Below, one piece after another: positions 8,741-18,358 of a DNA stretch of 64,000 bases (within the stretch, counting starts at the first letter, position 1; every line of letters starts with the position of its first letter). Origin of the DNA: Cellulomonas pakistanensis (lineage in GTDB: Bacteria; Actinomycetota; Actinomycetes; Actinomycetales; Cellulomonadaceae); NCBI RefSeq assembly GCF_016862755.1, contig NZ_BONO01000002.1, positions 124,001 through 188,000 on the forward strand, given 5' to 3'. Both the position numbers and the translations under genes were made by a program. The notes below the pieces were generated by a model. That model was given only the letters and a program-made list of their open reading frames with translations, had not been told where the DNA came from and did no database searches.

Positions 8741-11194
8741 TCAGTCCGCCCAGACCCGCAGGTGGTCGAACCGCGCCGTCGCCCGCGGCGCGACCCCGTC
8801 CCACCCGTGCGCGACGAGCCCGACCCGCAGGTCCGTCCCGGGCGGGAACGTCCACACGCCCCCGGCCACCCAGGTCGTGCCGTCGGTGCTCGTGAGCGCG
8901 CGCACCTCGTGCTCCCCCGCGTCGTCGGTGCGGTGCACGAGCCGGAGCCAGGTGGTGTCCGCGGGCGGCCCGACGATCGTGCCGCCGTACGACAGCCGCC
9001 CGGCGTACGGCGTCTCGTAGCCGAACTCGGTCTGCCGGGTGTTCCAGATCGCCACGTGCGACAGCCGCGCGAACAGGTCGTCGCCCGCGTACGCCACGAG
9101 CCCGGCCTGCTGGAAGTTCCGCACGTCGTCGGTGCCGAGGTCGACCTGCACGACGGTCTCCGCCGTCCAGTCGCCGTCGGGGACGTCGCGCAGCAGCAGC
9201 CCGGCGTCGTTCCCGGTGCCGGTGAGGTCGGCCTGCTCGACCGGCCACACGAGCGCGCCGCCCTCGGCGGTGACCTCCGGCTCCCGCACGGCCGTCCACC
9301 CCTCGCCGAGCCCGGCGTCGAACGTGGCCTCGTCCACGAGCTCGCCGGTCCGCGGCAGCGGCTCGGCGTCGGTGACCGGCTGGGCCAGCGGCAGCACGCT
9401 GAGGTCGTCCACGTGCACGCCCGCGGTGCGCGCCACGGCGCCGGCGGTGCCGGGCCGCAGCCGCTGCGGCAGGTCCAGCGTGACCTCCGCGAGCGGGTCG
9501 CCGAGCCGCGCCTGGCTGACCTCCGCCCGCGCGGCGCGGCCCTCGACCTCGAGCACCACCGCGTGCCAGGTCGACCAGTCCACGCCGGCCGGCAGCGGCG
9601 CGGTGGCCCGGGCGCCGCCGGAGCGGAGCACGAGCTCGCCGGCCGTGGTGTCGACCATCGCGCTCACCCCGGAGCCGGGCCGCGCCGAGCCCCGCCCCGC
9701 CGGGCCGGCCGCCTGGGCGGAGGCGGCCTGGTCGCGTCCCCGCCCGAGCGCGAACCCGGCGACGACGCCGCCCGCCGCGCCGGGGTTCAGCCGGACGTCG
9801 GCCTCCACCCGCACCGGGCCGGGCAGGCGGCTGCTGGTGAGCAGCGCGCCCTCGCCCACGGCCGTCACGTACCCGCCACCCTGCGGGTCGCCGTCCGCCG
9901 CGCGCCACGCGTCGCCGCGCCACCGGCGGTCGATGCCGTCCTCGAACCCGGTGACGCGCCCCGCGGTCGCCGGCGCGGGCTGCTCGCCCTCCGAGGGCCC
10001 GGCGCCCGCGCGCACCACCGGCCAGCCGTCGATCCAGTCGAGCCGGTCGACGAGCATCGGCCGCTCGTTGATCCCCTCGGTGCCGTCCAGGTAGGGGTCG
10101 GCGCGGTCGATCGCGTGGTAGGCGAGCCAGTCGCGCCCCGCGAGGTCGGTGACCACCGCGTTGTGGCCGGTGCCGACCCACGCGTTGCCGTTCGGCGCGA
10201 CCACCGGGGTGCCGCCGGCGCGCGACTGCAGCAGCGGGACGCCCTCCCGGTCGACGTAGGGCCCGGTGACGGACTCCGACCGGCCGACGTGCACGCTGTA
10301 GCCGGTCGTGGGGCCCGCGCAGCAGTTCGCGGACGACGCGAACAGGAACCAGTACCCGCCGCGCTGCACGACGTACGCGCCCTCGTACTTGTTGTCGATC
10401 GTCACCTGGACCGGCTCGCCGACCGCCTCGGTCCCGGTCTCGTCCAGCTCGGTCACCCAGATGCCGCCGTAGTACGACCCGTAGAACAGGTGCTCGGTGC
10501 CGTCCGGGCCGACGACGTGCGACGGGTCGAAGGTCCACAGGAAGTCGTCCGGGCCATCGCTGCCCCCTGGGCGTGGGTCCACGACCGGGTCGCCGCTGTC
10601 CGTCCACGGCCCGGTCGGCGTCGGGCCGGTCGCCACCCCGATCGCCGAGTCGCCGCCGCCGGGGGTCGTGGTGGTCTCGGTGACGACGTAGTAGAGCCGG
10701 TACTCGCCGTCGACGTACCGGACGTCCGGGGCCCACAGCGACGCGCCCCGCTCCGTGTCCGCCCAGGCCGGGAGCGTGTCCTCGGTGAACGCGTCGCCGA
10801 CGTGCTCCCACGTCACCAGGTCCGCCGACCGGGACACCGGCAGCAGGTGCCGGGTGCCCTCTCCCTCGCGGAGCGGGTCGGTCGTGCCGTACGCGTACCA
10901 CCAGCCGTCCTGGCCGCGGATCACCGCCGGGTCGGCGTAGGTGTCCGCGAAGCCGGCGCTCACCGGGTTGGCGTAGGTGCCGTCGCCGCCCGGCGCGCCA
11001 CCGCCACCGCCGCCGCCTCCGCCCCCGCCGCGCGGGCCGCCCTCGGGCGTCACCGCGCCCGCCGGGGTCGCGGTGGTCGGCTGGCCCGCGACCGCCGGCG
11101 CCGCCACCAGGGCGAGCGCGGCGGCCAGGGCCGGGACGAGGGCCGCCGCGCCGCGCCGCGCGGGCGCGCAGGCGGCGGGGGTGCGCTGCTCCAT
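8741..11194 (-). CDS. Secreted glycoside hydrolase family 43 protein
   Basis: An 817-residue protein with a Sec signal peptide (about 1-37) and an 11-Gly linker near residues 56-66. The five-bladed GH43 catalytic domain carries candidate catalytic residues Asp88 (TYADPAV), Asp223 (TFDPSHVV) and Glu271 (NKYEGAY). Two C-terminal beta-sandwich regions (about 430-620 and 630-817, ending FDHLRVWAD) look like concanavalin-type accessory modules. GH43 enzymes cleave arabinan, xylan side chains or related hemicelluloses, fitting a plant-polymer degrader. The ATG follows AGGAGCC. The exact subfamily and substrate are unresolved. Confidence 0.85.
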   Translation of the reverse strand: MEQRTPAACAPARRGAAALVPALAAALALVAAPAVAGQPTTATPAGAVTPEGGPRGGGGGGGGGGGAPGGDGTYANPVSAGFADTYADPAVIRGQDGWWYAYGTTDPLREGEGTRHLLPVSRSADLVTWEHVGDAFTEDTLPAWADTERGASLWAPDVRYVDGEYRLYYVVTETTTTPGGGDSAIGVATGPTPTGPWTDSGDPVVDPRPGGSDGPDDFLWTFDPSHVVGPDGTEHLFYGSYYGGIWVTELDETGTEAVGEPVQVTIDNKYEGAYVVQRGGYWFLFASSANCCAGPTTGYSVHVGRSESVTGPYVDREGVPLLQSRAGGTPVVAPNGNAWVGTGHNAVVTDLAGRDWLAYHAIDRADPYLDGTEGINERPMLVDRLDWIDGWPVVRAGAGPSEGEQPAPATAGRVTGFEDGIDRRWRGDAWRAADGDPQGGGYVTAVGEGALLTSSRLPGPVRVEADVRLNPGAAGGVVAGFALGRGRDQAASAQAAGPAGRGSARPGSGVSAMVDTTAGELVLRSGGARATAPLPAGVDWSTWHAVVLEVEGRAARAEVSQARLGDPLAEVTLDLPQRLRPGTAGAVARTAGVHVDDLSVLPLAQPVTDAEPLPRTGELVDEATFDAGLGEGWTAVREPEVTAEGGALVWPVEQADLTGTGNDAGLLLRDVPDGDWTAETVVQVDLGTDDVRNFQQAGLVAYAGDDLFARLSHVAIWNTRQTEFGYETPYAGRLSYGGTIVGPPADTTWLRLVHRTDDAGEHEVRALTSTDGTTWVAGGVWTFPPGTDLRVGLVAHGWDGVAPRATARFDHLRVWAD

Positions 11195-11344
11195 CGCAGG
11201 CTCCTGCCGTTCGTGAGGACCGGTGGTCGTCCCCCTTCTACGCCCGGTCCGGCGCGCCCGCCACCCGAACGGCGCACGAGATGCACGCACGGTCGCCGGA
11301 ACGCCGGACAGGTGGCCCTCAGCTCCCCTACCGTCACCGGTGTC

Positions 11345-11362
11345 CCGGGGCGCCCGCCCCGG
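11345..11362 (+). other. Short leader hairpin
   Basis: CCGGGGCG-CC-CGCCCCGG is a perfect 8-bp hairpin at 11345-11362. It lies 19 nt upstream of the GTG of the next gene and after TACCGT at about 11328, so it may fold in that gene's leader. Confidence 0.4.
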
Positions 11363-11381
11363 CCGCGACGAAGGGTCTGCC

Positions 11382-11807
11382 GTGCTGCGCGTGCTGCCAG
11401 TCCTGCTCGAGCTCGGGCTGCTCGTCTACTGCCTGATCGACTGCATCCAGACGGACTCCGTGCTGGTGCGGAACCTGTCCAAGACCACCTGGGTGCTGCT
11501 GATCGTGTTCCTGCCGATCGTCGGCGGGATCGCGTGGCTGGTGGCCGGCCGGCCCGAGCGGTCCGCGGCGGCACGGTCCGTGCCGTGGCCGAGCACCGCG
11601 ACCGCCGGGTTCCCCGAGTGCGAGCGGCCGCGGCCGACCGCCCCGGACGACGACCCGGAGTTCCTCGCCGGGATGCGCGACTCGGACGACCGGCACGAGC
11701 GGATGCTCCGCGACTGGGAGGCGGACCTGCGCGCCCGCGAGCAGGGCCTGCGCGAGGGCGGCCCGGCCGCCGAGGACGGCCCGCCCCCGGCGCGCGACGG
11801 CGCCTGA
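11382..11807 (+). CDS. PLDc_N-type small membrane protein
   Basis: A 141-residue protein with two N-terminal transmembrane helices (about 3-22 and 35-55). Its pattern, LVYCLIDCIQTD followed by KTTWVLLIVFLPIVGGIAWL, is that of the phospholipase D-nuclease N-terminal (PLDc_N) family. The C-terminal half is a charged, hydrophilic cytosolic tail. The family is often fused to cardiolipin synthases but also occurs alone with unknown function. The GTG at 11382 is the first start in frame with the hydrophobic segment. Confidence 0.8.
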   Translation: MLRVLPVLLELGLLVYCLIDCIQTDSVLVRNLSKTTWVLLIVFLPIVGGIAWLVAGRPERSAAARSVPWPSTATAGFPECERPRPTAPDDDPEFLAGMRDSDDRHERMLRDWEADLRAREQGLREGGPAAEDGPPPARDGA

Positions 11808-11829
11808 CCCGCCGGCACCGCCGACCCGG

Positions 11830-11887
11830 TCGAGTGGAAGATCTGGCCCGACACGCACCGGCGTGTCGGGCCAGATCTTCCACTCGA
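11830..11887. terminator. Perfect 27-bp hairpin, bidirectional terminator
   Basis: The arms at 11830-11856 and 11861-11887 are exact complements around a 4-nt loop. The outer ends read TCGAGTGGAAGATCTGG. It lies between the convergent PLDc_N and siderophore permease genes and has no T tract. Confidence 0.75.
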
Positions 11888-11905
11888 GCCTGGCGCCCGG
11901 CGCGG

Positions 11906-14068
11906 TCAGCGGCGGGACGTCGCGCGCATCCGCCAGAGCAGCCAGAGGAAGTACGGCGTCCCGACGACGGCGGTGACCAGCCCCGCGGGCAGCTGCGCGG
12001 GCGCGATCGCCGTCCGCCCCACCACGTCCGCCACGCACACGAGCGCGGCGCCGAGCACCACGGTCAGCGGCAGGGTCCACCGGTGCCGCTTGCCGATCAG
12101 CATCCGTGCGGCGTGCGGCGCGACGAGCCCGACGAACACGACCGGCCCGATCGCAGCGGTCGCGGCGGCGGTCAGCAGCACGGCGACGCCGACGTGCAGC
12201 GACCGGGAGCGCGGCAGGTCGACGCCGAGCACCCGCGGGGTCACGTCGTCCACCTGCACGAGGTCGAGGTCGCGGTGGCTGCAGGCCACGACCAGGACGC
12301 CGACCGCCAGCGCCACGGCCATCGGGACGAGCTGCGGCGTCCCGGCGCCGTACGTGGAGCCGCCGAGCCAGGTGATCGCCCGGTTCTGGTTCCACGGGTC
12401 GGTCCGGACCAGGAGCAGCGTGGTGACGGCGCTGGCGGCGGCGCCGGTCCCGAGGCCGACCAGCACCATCCGCCCCGACGCCATCCCGGTGCCCGCGGTC
12501 ACGCCGAACACGAGCAGCCCGGCCAGCACCGCGCCGACCAGCGCCCCGGCGAACACCAGGGCGAACGACGGCGCCGACGTGAGCACGATGACGACCACGG
12601 CGCCCAGGCCGGCGGCGTGCGCGACGCCGAGCACCCCGGGGTCGGCCAGCGGGTTGCGGGTGACGGTCTGCACGAGCGCGCCGGCCAGGGCCAGGCACGC
12701 GCCGGCCAGCAGCGCGGCGGCGACCCGCGGCACCCGGGAGTCGAGGATGATGTCCAGCCGCACGGAGGCCCGGCCGGCGAGCCAGTTGGCCACGTCGCCG
12801 AGCAGGACCGTCGAGTCGCCGAGCAGCACCCCCGCGACGACGACCCCGACCAGCGCCAGCACGCCGGCGCCGAGCACCAGCGCGGGCGCCCGCCGCGCCA
12901 GGGCGCTGCCCGCGCGCAGGGTGACGAGGGTGTCCGGCTCGAGCGCGGCGCGCGCCCGCCGGGCCAGCACGATGAGCGCGACCGCGCCGATGAGGCTGGT
13001 GACCACGCCGGTCGGCACCGTGACGCCCGAGATCGGCCCGAACACCGCGCGCAGCGCGACGTCGGCGGTCAGCACGAGCGCGGTGCCCGCGACGGCCGCT
13101 GCGGGGATGAGCAGCCGGTGCCGGCCGAGCGGGCGCACCCAGGTCGCCAGCAGCCGGACCAGCAGCGGCGCGCAGAGACCGACGAACCCGATCGGCCCGG
13201 TGACGGTCACCGCGCAGGTCGCGAGCAGCACCGCGAGCACGACGCCGACCAGCCGCGTCCGCGCGACGTCGACGCCGAGCGAGCGGGCCGCGTCGTCGCC
13301 GAGGCCGAGCAGGTCGAGCCGGCGCCCGAGCAGCAGCAGGCCCAGGAACGCCACGACCACGATCGGCGCGACCGTGCGGATCGTGCCCATCCCGTTCTGG
13401 CCGAGCGACCCGGCGCCCCAGGCGAACAGCCCCTGGGTCTCCCAGGGGAACAGCACGAGCAGGGCCTGCGTCACCGACGACAGGCCGAGCGTGATCGCCG
13501 TGCCCGCGAGCACGAGCCGCACCGGCGACGCGGCGGGCCCGCCCGACAGCCCGATGACGACCCCCGCCGCCGCGAGACCGCCCGCGAACGCGACGGCGAC
13601 GCCCGGCAGCGCGCCGAGCGAGGCCCCGACCACGGCGGCGGTCGTGACGGCGAGGTGCGCGCCGGCGTTCACCGCGAGGGTGTCCGGCGCGGCCAGCGGG
13701 TTGCGGGCGACGCCCTGCAGCGCCGCGCCGGACGCGCCGAGCGCGCAGCCGACGAGCACGCCCGCGGCGAGCCGGGGCAGCCGGGACGCCGTGACGACGG
13801 CGGCGGCCTGGTCGAGCCCGCCCTGCCCCGTGACCGCCCGCCACAGCTCGCCGACGGTGACGTCGGCGGTGCCCTGCGTCAGGTGCCAGACCGCCGCGGC
13901 GGCGAGCCAGCCGGCGAGCAGCGTCAGGACCGCGACGACGCGGGCGGGCTGCCGCCGGGCCGCCGGAGCGGACGCGCCGGCACCCCGCTCCCCGCCGTCC
14001 GGGCGGGCGCCGGGCGCGCCGGGGCGCGGGCCGGCGATGGTCCCGGGGGCGGGGGGCGAGGTGGTCAC
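11906..14068 (-). CDS. Fused iron-siderophore ABC permease (FecCD-FecCD)
   Basis: A 720-residue protein made of two FecCD permease units in one chain. Each has the family signature: RLPRLAAG followed by GVARNPLAAPDTLAVNAGA in the first half, and RVPRVAAA followed by TVTRNPLADPGVLGVA in the second. About 18-20 membrane helices are expected. FepD and FepG normally form a heterodimer, so the fusion encodes the whole channel. It is the last gene of the operon, 37 nt after the binding protein. The N-terminal 45 residues are Pro/Gly-rich and cytosolic. The GTG start at 14068 is the likely one. Confidence 0.92.
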   Translation of the reverse strand: MTTSPPAPGTIAGPRPGAPGARPDGGERGAGASAPAARRQPARVVAVLTLLAGWLAAAAVWHLTQGTADVTVGELWRAVTGQGGLDQAAAVVTASRLPRLAAGVLVGCALGASGAALQGVARNPLAAPDTLAVNAGAHLAVTTAAVVGASLGALPGVAVAFAGGLAAAGVVIGLSGGPAASPVRLVLAGTAITLGLSSVTQALLVLFPWETQGLFAWGAGSLGQNGMGTIRTVAPIVVVAFLGLLLLGRRLDLLGLGDDAARSLGVDVARTRLVGVVLAVLLATCAVTVTGPIGFVGLCAPLLVRLLATWVRPLGRHRLLIPAAAVAGTALVLTADVALRAVFGPISGVTVPTGVVTSLIGAVALIVLARRARAALEPDTLVTLRAGSALARRAPALVLGAGVLALVGVVVAGVLLGDSTVLLGDVANWLAGRASVRLDIILDSRVPRVAAALLAGACLALAGALVQTVTRNPLADPGVLGVAHAAGLGAVVVIVLTSAPSFALVFAGALVGAVLAGLLVFGVTAGTGMASGRMVLVGLGTGAAASAVTTLLLVRTDPWNQNRAITWLGGSTYGAGTPQLVPMAVALAVGVLVVACSHRDLDLVQVDDVTPRVLGVDLPRSRSLHVGVAVLLTAAATAAIGPVVFVGLVAPHAARMLIGKRHRWTLPLTVVLGAALVCVADVVGRTAIAPAQLPAGLVTAVVGTPYFLWLLWRMRATSRR

Positions 14069-14105
14069 GGCGTCGTCTCTCAGGCGGGTGCGGTGCGGTG
14101 CCGGG

Positions 14106-15101
14106 TCACTCGGCGGTCAGCTGCGCGACCAGGTCGTCCGACCAGCCCGCGAGCGACTCGGGGCCGCCGTAGGCCCAGATGCCGACGCCGGCGCGGTGGA
14201 CGTGCCCCTGCTGCACGAACGGCAGCGACTGCCAGACCGCGTTGCCCGCGAGGGCCGACTCGACGACGTCCTCCTCGGAGTCGTTGCCCCAGTACAGGAA
14301 CCGCGTGTCCTCGGGCAGGGCGGTCAGGCCCTCGACGTCGACGTACGACAGGCCGTACGCGTCGTCGCCCGGGTCCTCCGTCGCGGAGCCGAGGCCCATC
14401 GCGACGGCGACGGCCTGGAACGCGGAGCGCGGGCCGTGCATGCGGATCGTGACGTTCGCGCCCTCGGCGTACGGCGACGCGAACACGACGGGCGTGCCCT
14501 CGAGGCCGGCGTCGGCGATCTTCTGCGCGTTCTCCGCGATGCGCGCCTCGCTGTCGGAGACGACCTGCTCGGCCTCGTCCTCGGCGCCGACCAGCGTCGC
14601 GACGGAGCGGAACGTGTCCTCGACGTAGCCCAGCGGGTCGGCCGCGTCGGCGCCGTCGAACAGCGCGACCGGCGCGATGCGCTCGAACTGCTCCAGCGCT
14701 CCCTCCGGGATCGAGGAGGTCACGCCGACGATCAGGTCCGGCTCGAGCCCGGCGATCGCCTCGACCGACGGCTCGCCGCGGGTGCCGACGTCCTCGGGCT
14801 CGCCCTCGAGCGGCACAGAGGTGCCGACCCACGAGGTGTAGCCCTCGACGTCCGCGGCGCCGACCGGGGTGACGCCCAGGGACGTGAGCATCTCGGTCTG
14901 CATCCACTCGAGCGACACGACCTTCGTCGCCGGCGCGTCGAGCTCGACGGTCTCGCCGCGGTCGTCCGTGATCGACACCGGGCCGCCCGCGGCGGCGCTG
15001 CTCGTGGTCTCGGCCGCCGGCTCGTCGGTGGTCCCGCAGGCCGTCAGGGCGGCCAGGGCGCCGACGGCGACGAGCGCCGTGAGCGTGCGTCGGGTGGTCA
15101 T
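14106..15101 (-). CDS. Iron-siderophore ABC substrate-binding lipoprotein
   Basis: A 331-residue lipoprotein. The signal peptide ends at lipobox LTAC with Cys22, followed by an acidic Ser/Ala linker. The FepB/FhuD-type domain begins at SITDDRGETVELDAPATKVV and shows EAIAGLEPDLIVG, which is typical of type III periplasmic binding proteins. It should capture ferric siderophore outside the membrane and deliver it to the fused permease. The ATG is preceded by GAGGAA. It sits between the ATPase and permease genes in one leftward operon. Confidence 0.92.
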   Translation of the reverse strand: MTTRRTLTALVAVGALAALTACGTTDEPAAETTSSAAAGGPVSITDDRGETVELDAPATKVVSLEWMQTEMLTSLGVTPVGAADVEGYTSWVGTSVPLEGEPEDVGTRGEPSVEAIAGLEPDLIVGVTSSIPEGALEQFERIAPVALFDGADAADPLGYVEDTFRSVATLVGAEDEAEQVVSDSEARIAENAQKIADAGLEGTPVVFASPYAEGANVTIRMHGPRSAFQAVAVAMGLGSATEDPGDDAYGLSYVDVEGLTALPEDTRFLYWGNDSEEDVVESALAGNAVWQSLPFVQQGHVHRAGVGIWAYGGPESLAGWSDDLVAQLTAE

Positions 15102-15200
15102 CGTTCCTCGTGTCTGCGCGGGAGGGGTGGGCGCCCGCGCGTCGCGCCCTGGGCCGCGGGGAGGCGCGGCGGGTGGAGCAGGTCGGTGGTGGGCGCGCCG

Positions 15201-16082
<882 letters not shown>

Positions 16083-16089
16083 GCCGGGG

Positions 16090-16095
16090 ACATTA
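16090..16095 (-). promoter_or_regulatory. Leaderless -10 element of the siderophore operon (TAATGT)
   Basis: TAATGT on the minus strand is 7 nt before the GTG at 16082. It overlaps the iron box at 16093-16111, so repressor binding would block polymerase. Confidence 0.55.
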
Positions 16096-16111
16096 GCCAA
16101 GCCTTACCTCA
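16093..16111. promoter_or_regulatory. IdeR/DtxR iron box
   Basis: The 19 nt TTAGCCAAGCCTTACCTCA match the DtxR/IdeR consensus TTAGGTTAGCCTAACCTAA at 14 of 19 positions. The site lies immediately upstream of the siderophore uptake genes, where iron-loaded repressor is expected to act. The divergent flavoprotein promoter is about 70 nt away. Confidence 0.75.
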
Positions 16112-16177
16112 GATGTCCATCCGCGTCCGGGGGCCGGGCCGCGGGCGCCCCGCCGGGCGGGGGTCGCCGCGCTCGCC

Positions 16178-16183
16178 TAGCGT
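16178..16183 (+). promoter_or_regulatory. Putative -10 element (TAGCGT)
   Basis: TAGCGT lies 41 nt before the ATG at 16225. A start about 7 nt downstream would leave a leader of roughly 35 nt containing CACGGAG. Confidence 0.4.
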
Positions 16184-16224
16184 GGCCGGGACCGGTCCCC
16201 CGACGCACGGAGCGTGGTGCACTG

Positions 16225-17418
16225 ATGAGCAGTCCCCGGCGGCACGACGTGCTGGTCATCGGCGGCGGCAACGCCGGCCTGTCCCTGGCGGGGCGCGTGC
16301 GGCGCGACGGCTGCCGCGACGTCGCCGTCGTCGAGCCGCGGTCGGTGCACCACTACAAGCCGCTGCTGTCCTACGTCGCCTCCGGCACCGCGACGCTCGC
16401 CGACCTGCGCCGGCCGCAGGACGAGGTCGTCCCGTCGGGCGTCCGCCGGTACGCGGGCACCGTCGAGTCCGTCGACCCCGCCCGGTCGGTGGTCGTGCTG
16501 GCCGACGGCACCGAGCTCGAGTACGGCGACCTCGCGGTCTGCCCGGGCGCCGAGCTCGACTGGGACGCGATCCCCGGCTCCCGCGAGGCCGTCGCCACCG
16601 CGCACGCCGCGACGAGCTACCTGCCGGAGCAGGCCGAGAAGACCTGGACGATGCTGTCGTCGCTGCGCTCCGGCCGGGCCGTGTTCGCCATCTCCGACCG
16701 GCACGTGCCGTGCGCGCCGGTCGGGCTCAAGCCGCTGTTCTCCGCGGTCGACGTGTGGCGGCGGTCCGGCGCGCTGGACTCCATCGAGGTCGAGCTGCTC
16801 GTCGAGGGCCCGCACCTGGTCCGGCACGCCGAGGCCGACCGGAACCTGCGCGCCGCAGCCGACGAGTACGGCGTCCGCGTCCGGCTCGGCACGACGGTGA
16901 CGTCGGTGGACGCCGGGGCCCGGACGCTCGCGCTCGCGACCCCGGGCGGCCCGCAGGACCTCGCCTACGACGCCCTGTACCTCGCCCCGCCGCACCGGGC
17001 GCTCCCCTGGATCGCGGAGAGCGGCCTGGCCACCGACGGCAGCGAGGGCTTCGTCGCCGTCGACCCGGAGACGCTGCAGCACGTCACCCATCCGCGGATC
17101 TGGGGGCTCGGCGACGCCGCGACCGTCGCGACCCTGCCGTCCGGCGGGGCGCTGCGCCGGCAGGTGCCGGTCGTCGCGCGCAACATCCAGGCGCGCCGGA
17201 AGGGCCGGATCATGGACCGGTACGACGGCTACTCGGTCGCGCCGGTGACGACGTCGCGGCGGCGGCTGCTGCTCGCCGAGTTCGACCGGCACGGCACCGC
17301 AGAGCCGTCGGTGCCGCTGGTGGACCTGGCGCGGCCCCGGCCGAGCCTGCTGCTGTTCGACCGGTACCTGGAGCCGCTCATCTACTGGCACAAGCTGATC
17401 AAGGGCCGGGTGTCCTGA
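16225..17418 (+). CDS. SQR-like FAD-dependent pyridine nucleotide-disulphide oxidoreductase
   Basis: A 397-residue flavoprotein with an N-terminal FAD fold VLVIGGGNAGLSLAG (9-23) and a C-terminal GLGDAATVAT motif. HHYKPLLSYVASG and the Cys163 context HVPCAPVGLKPLF resemble sulfide:quinone oxidoreductases. LIYWHKLIKGR at the end suits monotopic membrane binding. Only one of the two redox Cys of classical SQR is evident, since the C-terminal third has none, so true sulfide oxidation is uncertain. It may be an NDH-2-like or persulfide-linked enzyme. It is divergent from the iron-uptake operon. Confidence 0.75.
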   Translation: MSSPRRHDVLVIGGGNAGLSLAGRVRRDGCRDVAVVEPRSVHHYKPLLSYVASGTATLADLRRPQDEVVPSGVRRYAGTVESVDPARSVVVLADGTELEYGDLAVCPGAELDWDAIPGSREAVATAHAATSYLPEQAEKTWTMLSSLRSGRAVFAISDRHVPCAPVGLKPLFSAVDVWRRSGALDSIEVELLVEGPHLVRHAEADRNLRAAADEYGVRVRLGTTVTSVDAGARTLALATPGGPQDLAYDALYLAPPHRALPWIAESGLATDGSEGFVAVDPETLQHVTHPRIWGLGDAATVATLPSGGALRRQVPVVARNIQARRKGRIMDRYDGYSVAPVTTSRRRLLLAEFDRHGTAEPSVPLVDLARPRPSLLLFDRYLEPLIYWHKLIKGRVS

Positions 17419-17473
17419 TCCCGCGTCGGCCGACGCGCTGACAGGCGCGCCGGCCGGTGGCAGGGTGGGCGGC

Positions 17474-17974
17474 GTGCAGATCGACGACATCCCGGTCCGG
17501 ACGCTCCGCGGCGAGGACACCACGTTCGGCGCGCTGACCGCCGGGCGCGTGGCGCTCGTGGTCAACGTGGCGTCTCGGTGCGGGCTCGCCCCGCAGTACG
17601 AGCAGCTCGAGGCCATGCACCGGTCGTACGGCGACCGCGGGTTCACGGTCGTCGGCGTGCCGAGCAACCAGTTCCTCCAGGAGCTCGGCTCGTCCGACGC
17701 GATCGCGGAGTACTGCTCGGCGACCTGGGGCGCCACGTTCCCGATGCTGGAGAAGACGCCGGTCAACGGCCGGCACGCGCACCCGCTGTACCGCGCGCTG
17801 CACGAGGTCCCCGACGACGCGGGCAAGGCCGGGCGGGTCACCTGGAACTTCGAGAAGTTCCTCGTCGCACCGGACGGCCGGGCGCGGCGGTTCCGGCCGC
17901 GCGTGCTGCCCGACGCGCCCGAGGTGGTCGCGGCGATCGAGGAGCTGCTGCCGGAGCGCGCGTCGGGCGCCTGA
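17474..17974 (+). CDS. Glutathione peroxidase-family thiol peroxidase
   Basis: A 166-residue peroxidase with peroxidatic Cys36 in NVASRCGLAPQYEQLE, Gln66 in PSNQF and Trp124-Asn125 in WNFEKFLV, so the catalytic tetrad is complete. Actinobacteria use thioredoxin or mycothiol rather than glutathione, so the physiological reductant is probably one of those. The GTG at 17474 is favoured because AGGGTGG sits just upstream. A GTG at 17465 would add three residues. Its stop codon opens a 17-bp tandem repeat. Confidence 0.92.
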   Translation: MQIDDIPVRTLRGEDTTFGALTAGRVALVVNVASRCGLAPQYEQLEAMHRSYGDRGFTVVGVPSNQFLQELGSSDAIAEYCSATWGATFPMLEKTPVNGRHAHPLYRALHEVPDDAGKAGRVTWNFEKFLVAPDGRARRFRPRVLPDAPEVVAAIEELLPERASGA

Positions 17975-18140
17975 GCGTACCGGGCGCGTGAGCGCGCCGG
18001 GCACGTGAGCGCGCCGGGCGCGTGAGCGCGTCGGGTGCGTGAGCGCGTCGGGCGCCTGAGCACGCCGGCGCGTGAGCGGGTGAGCAGGTGAGCGCGCGGG
18101 CGCGCGAGCGGGTGAGCGCGCAGGCGCGTGTCGGGCGCGC
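17972..18140. repeat. 17-bp tandem array starting at the gpx stop codon
   Basis: Units close to TGAGCGCGCCGGGCGCG start at 17972, 17989, 18006, 18023, 18040 and 18057, a strict 17-nt period, then decay into shorter TGAGC-containing copies to about 18140. The first unit's TGA is the peroxidase stop codon. Each unit carries a stop, so the array cannot extend the protein. This fills much of the gene-free gap 17975-18358. Confidence 0.85.
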
Positions 18141-18223
18141 CGGGCGAGCCGCGGACGCCCGACCGGAGCCGAGGAGGGCTCGACGCCGGTGCCGGTGCCG
18201 GTGCCGGTGCCGAACGTCCACGC

Positions 18224-18310
18224 CGAGGTAGGACGTTCGCGTCGAGGTAGGACCTCCGCGCCGAGGTAGGACCACCCGCGGCCCTATCTCGGTGCGATCG
18301 TCCTACCTCG
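18224..18310. repeat. 19-bp spaced direct repeats followed by inverted copies
   Basis: CGAGGTAGGAC occurs at 18224, 18243 and 18262, exactly 19 nt apart. It is followed by an imperfect inverted copy (CCTATCTCGG, near 18283) and an exact inverted copy at 18300-18310. Just before it, the hexamer GCCGGT is repeated five times near 18185-18211. The element lies between two convergent genes. Confidence 0.8.
18261..18292. terminator. Hairpin between convergent gpx and GPP34 genes
   Basis: CCGAGGTAGGACC pairs with GGCCCTATCTCGG with one mismatch and one wobble, around a 6-nt loop. It can end transcription from either side. Confidence 0.5.
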
Positions 18311-18358
18311 CGGACGCGGCGCAGCGCGGCGCGGGGGCGGCGCGGTTGCGACGCGGGC

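Noticed and set aside
8390-14452. A 6-kb open frame on the + strand over GH43 and the siderophore permease
   Set aside because: Same GC effect; no domain is visible and both minus-strand genes are complete.
16098-16100. TTG start for the siderophore ATPase
   Set aside because: It lies in the iron box and upstream of the best -10 element, so it is unlikely to be in the transcript.
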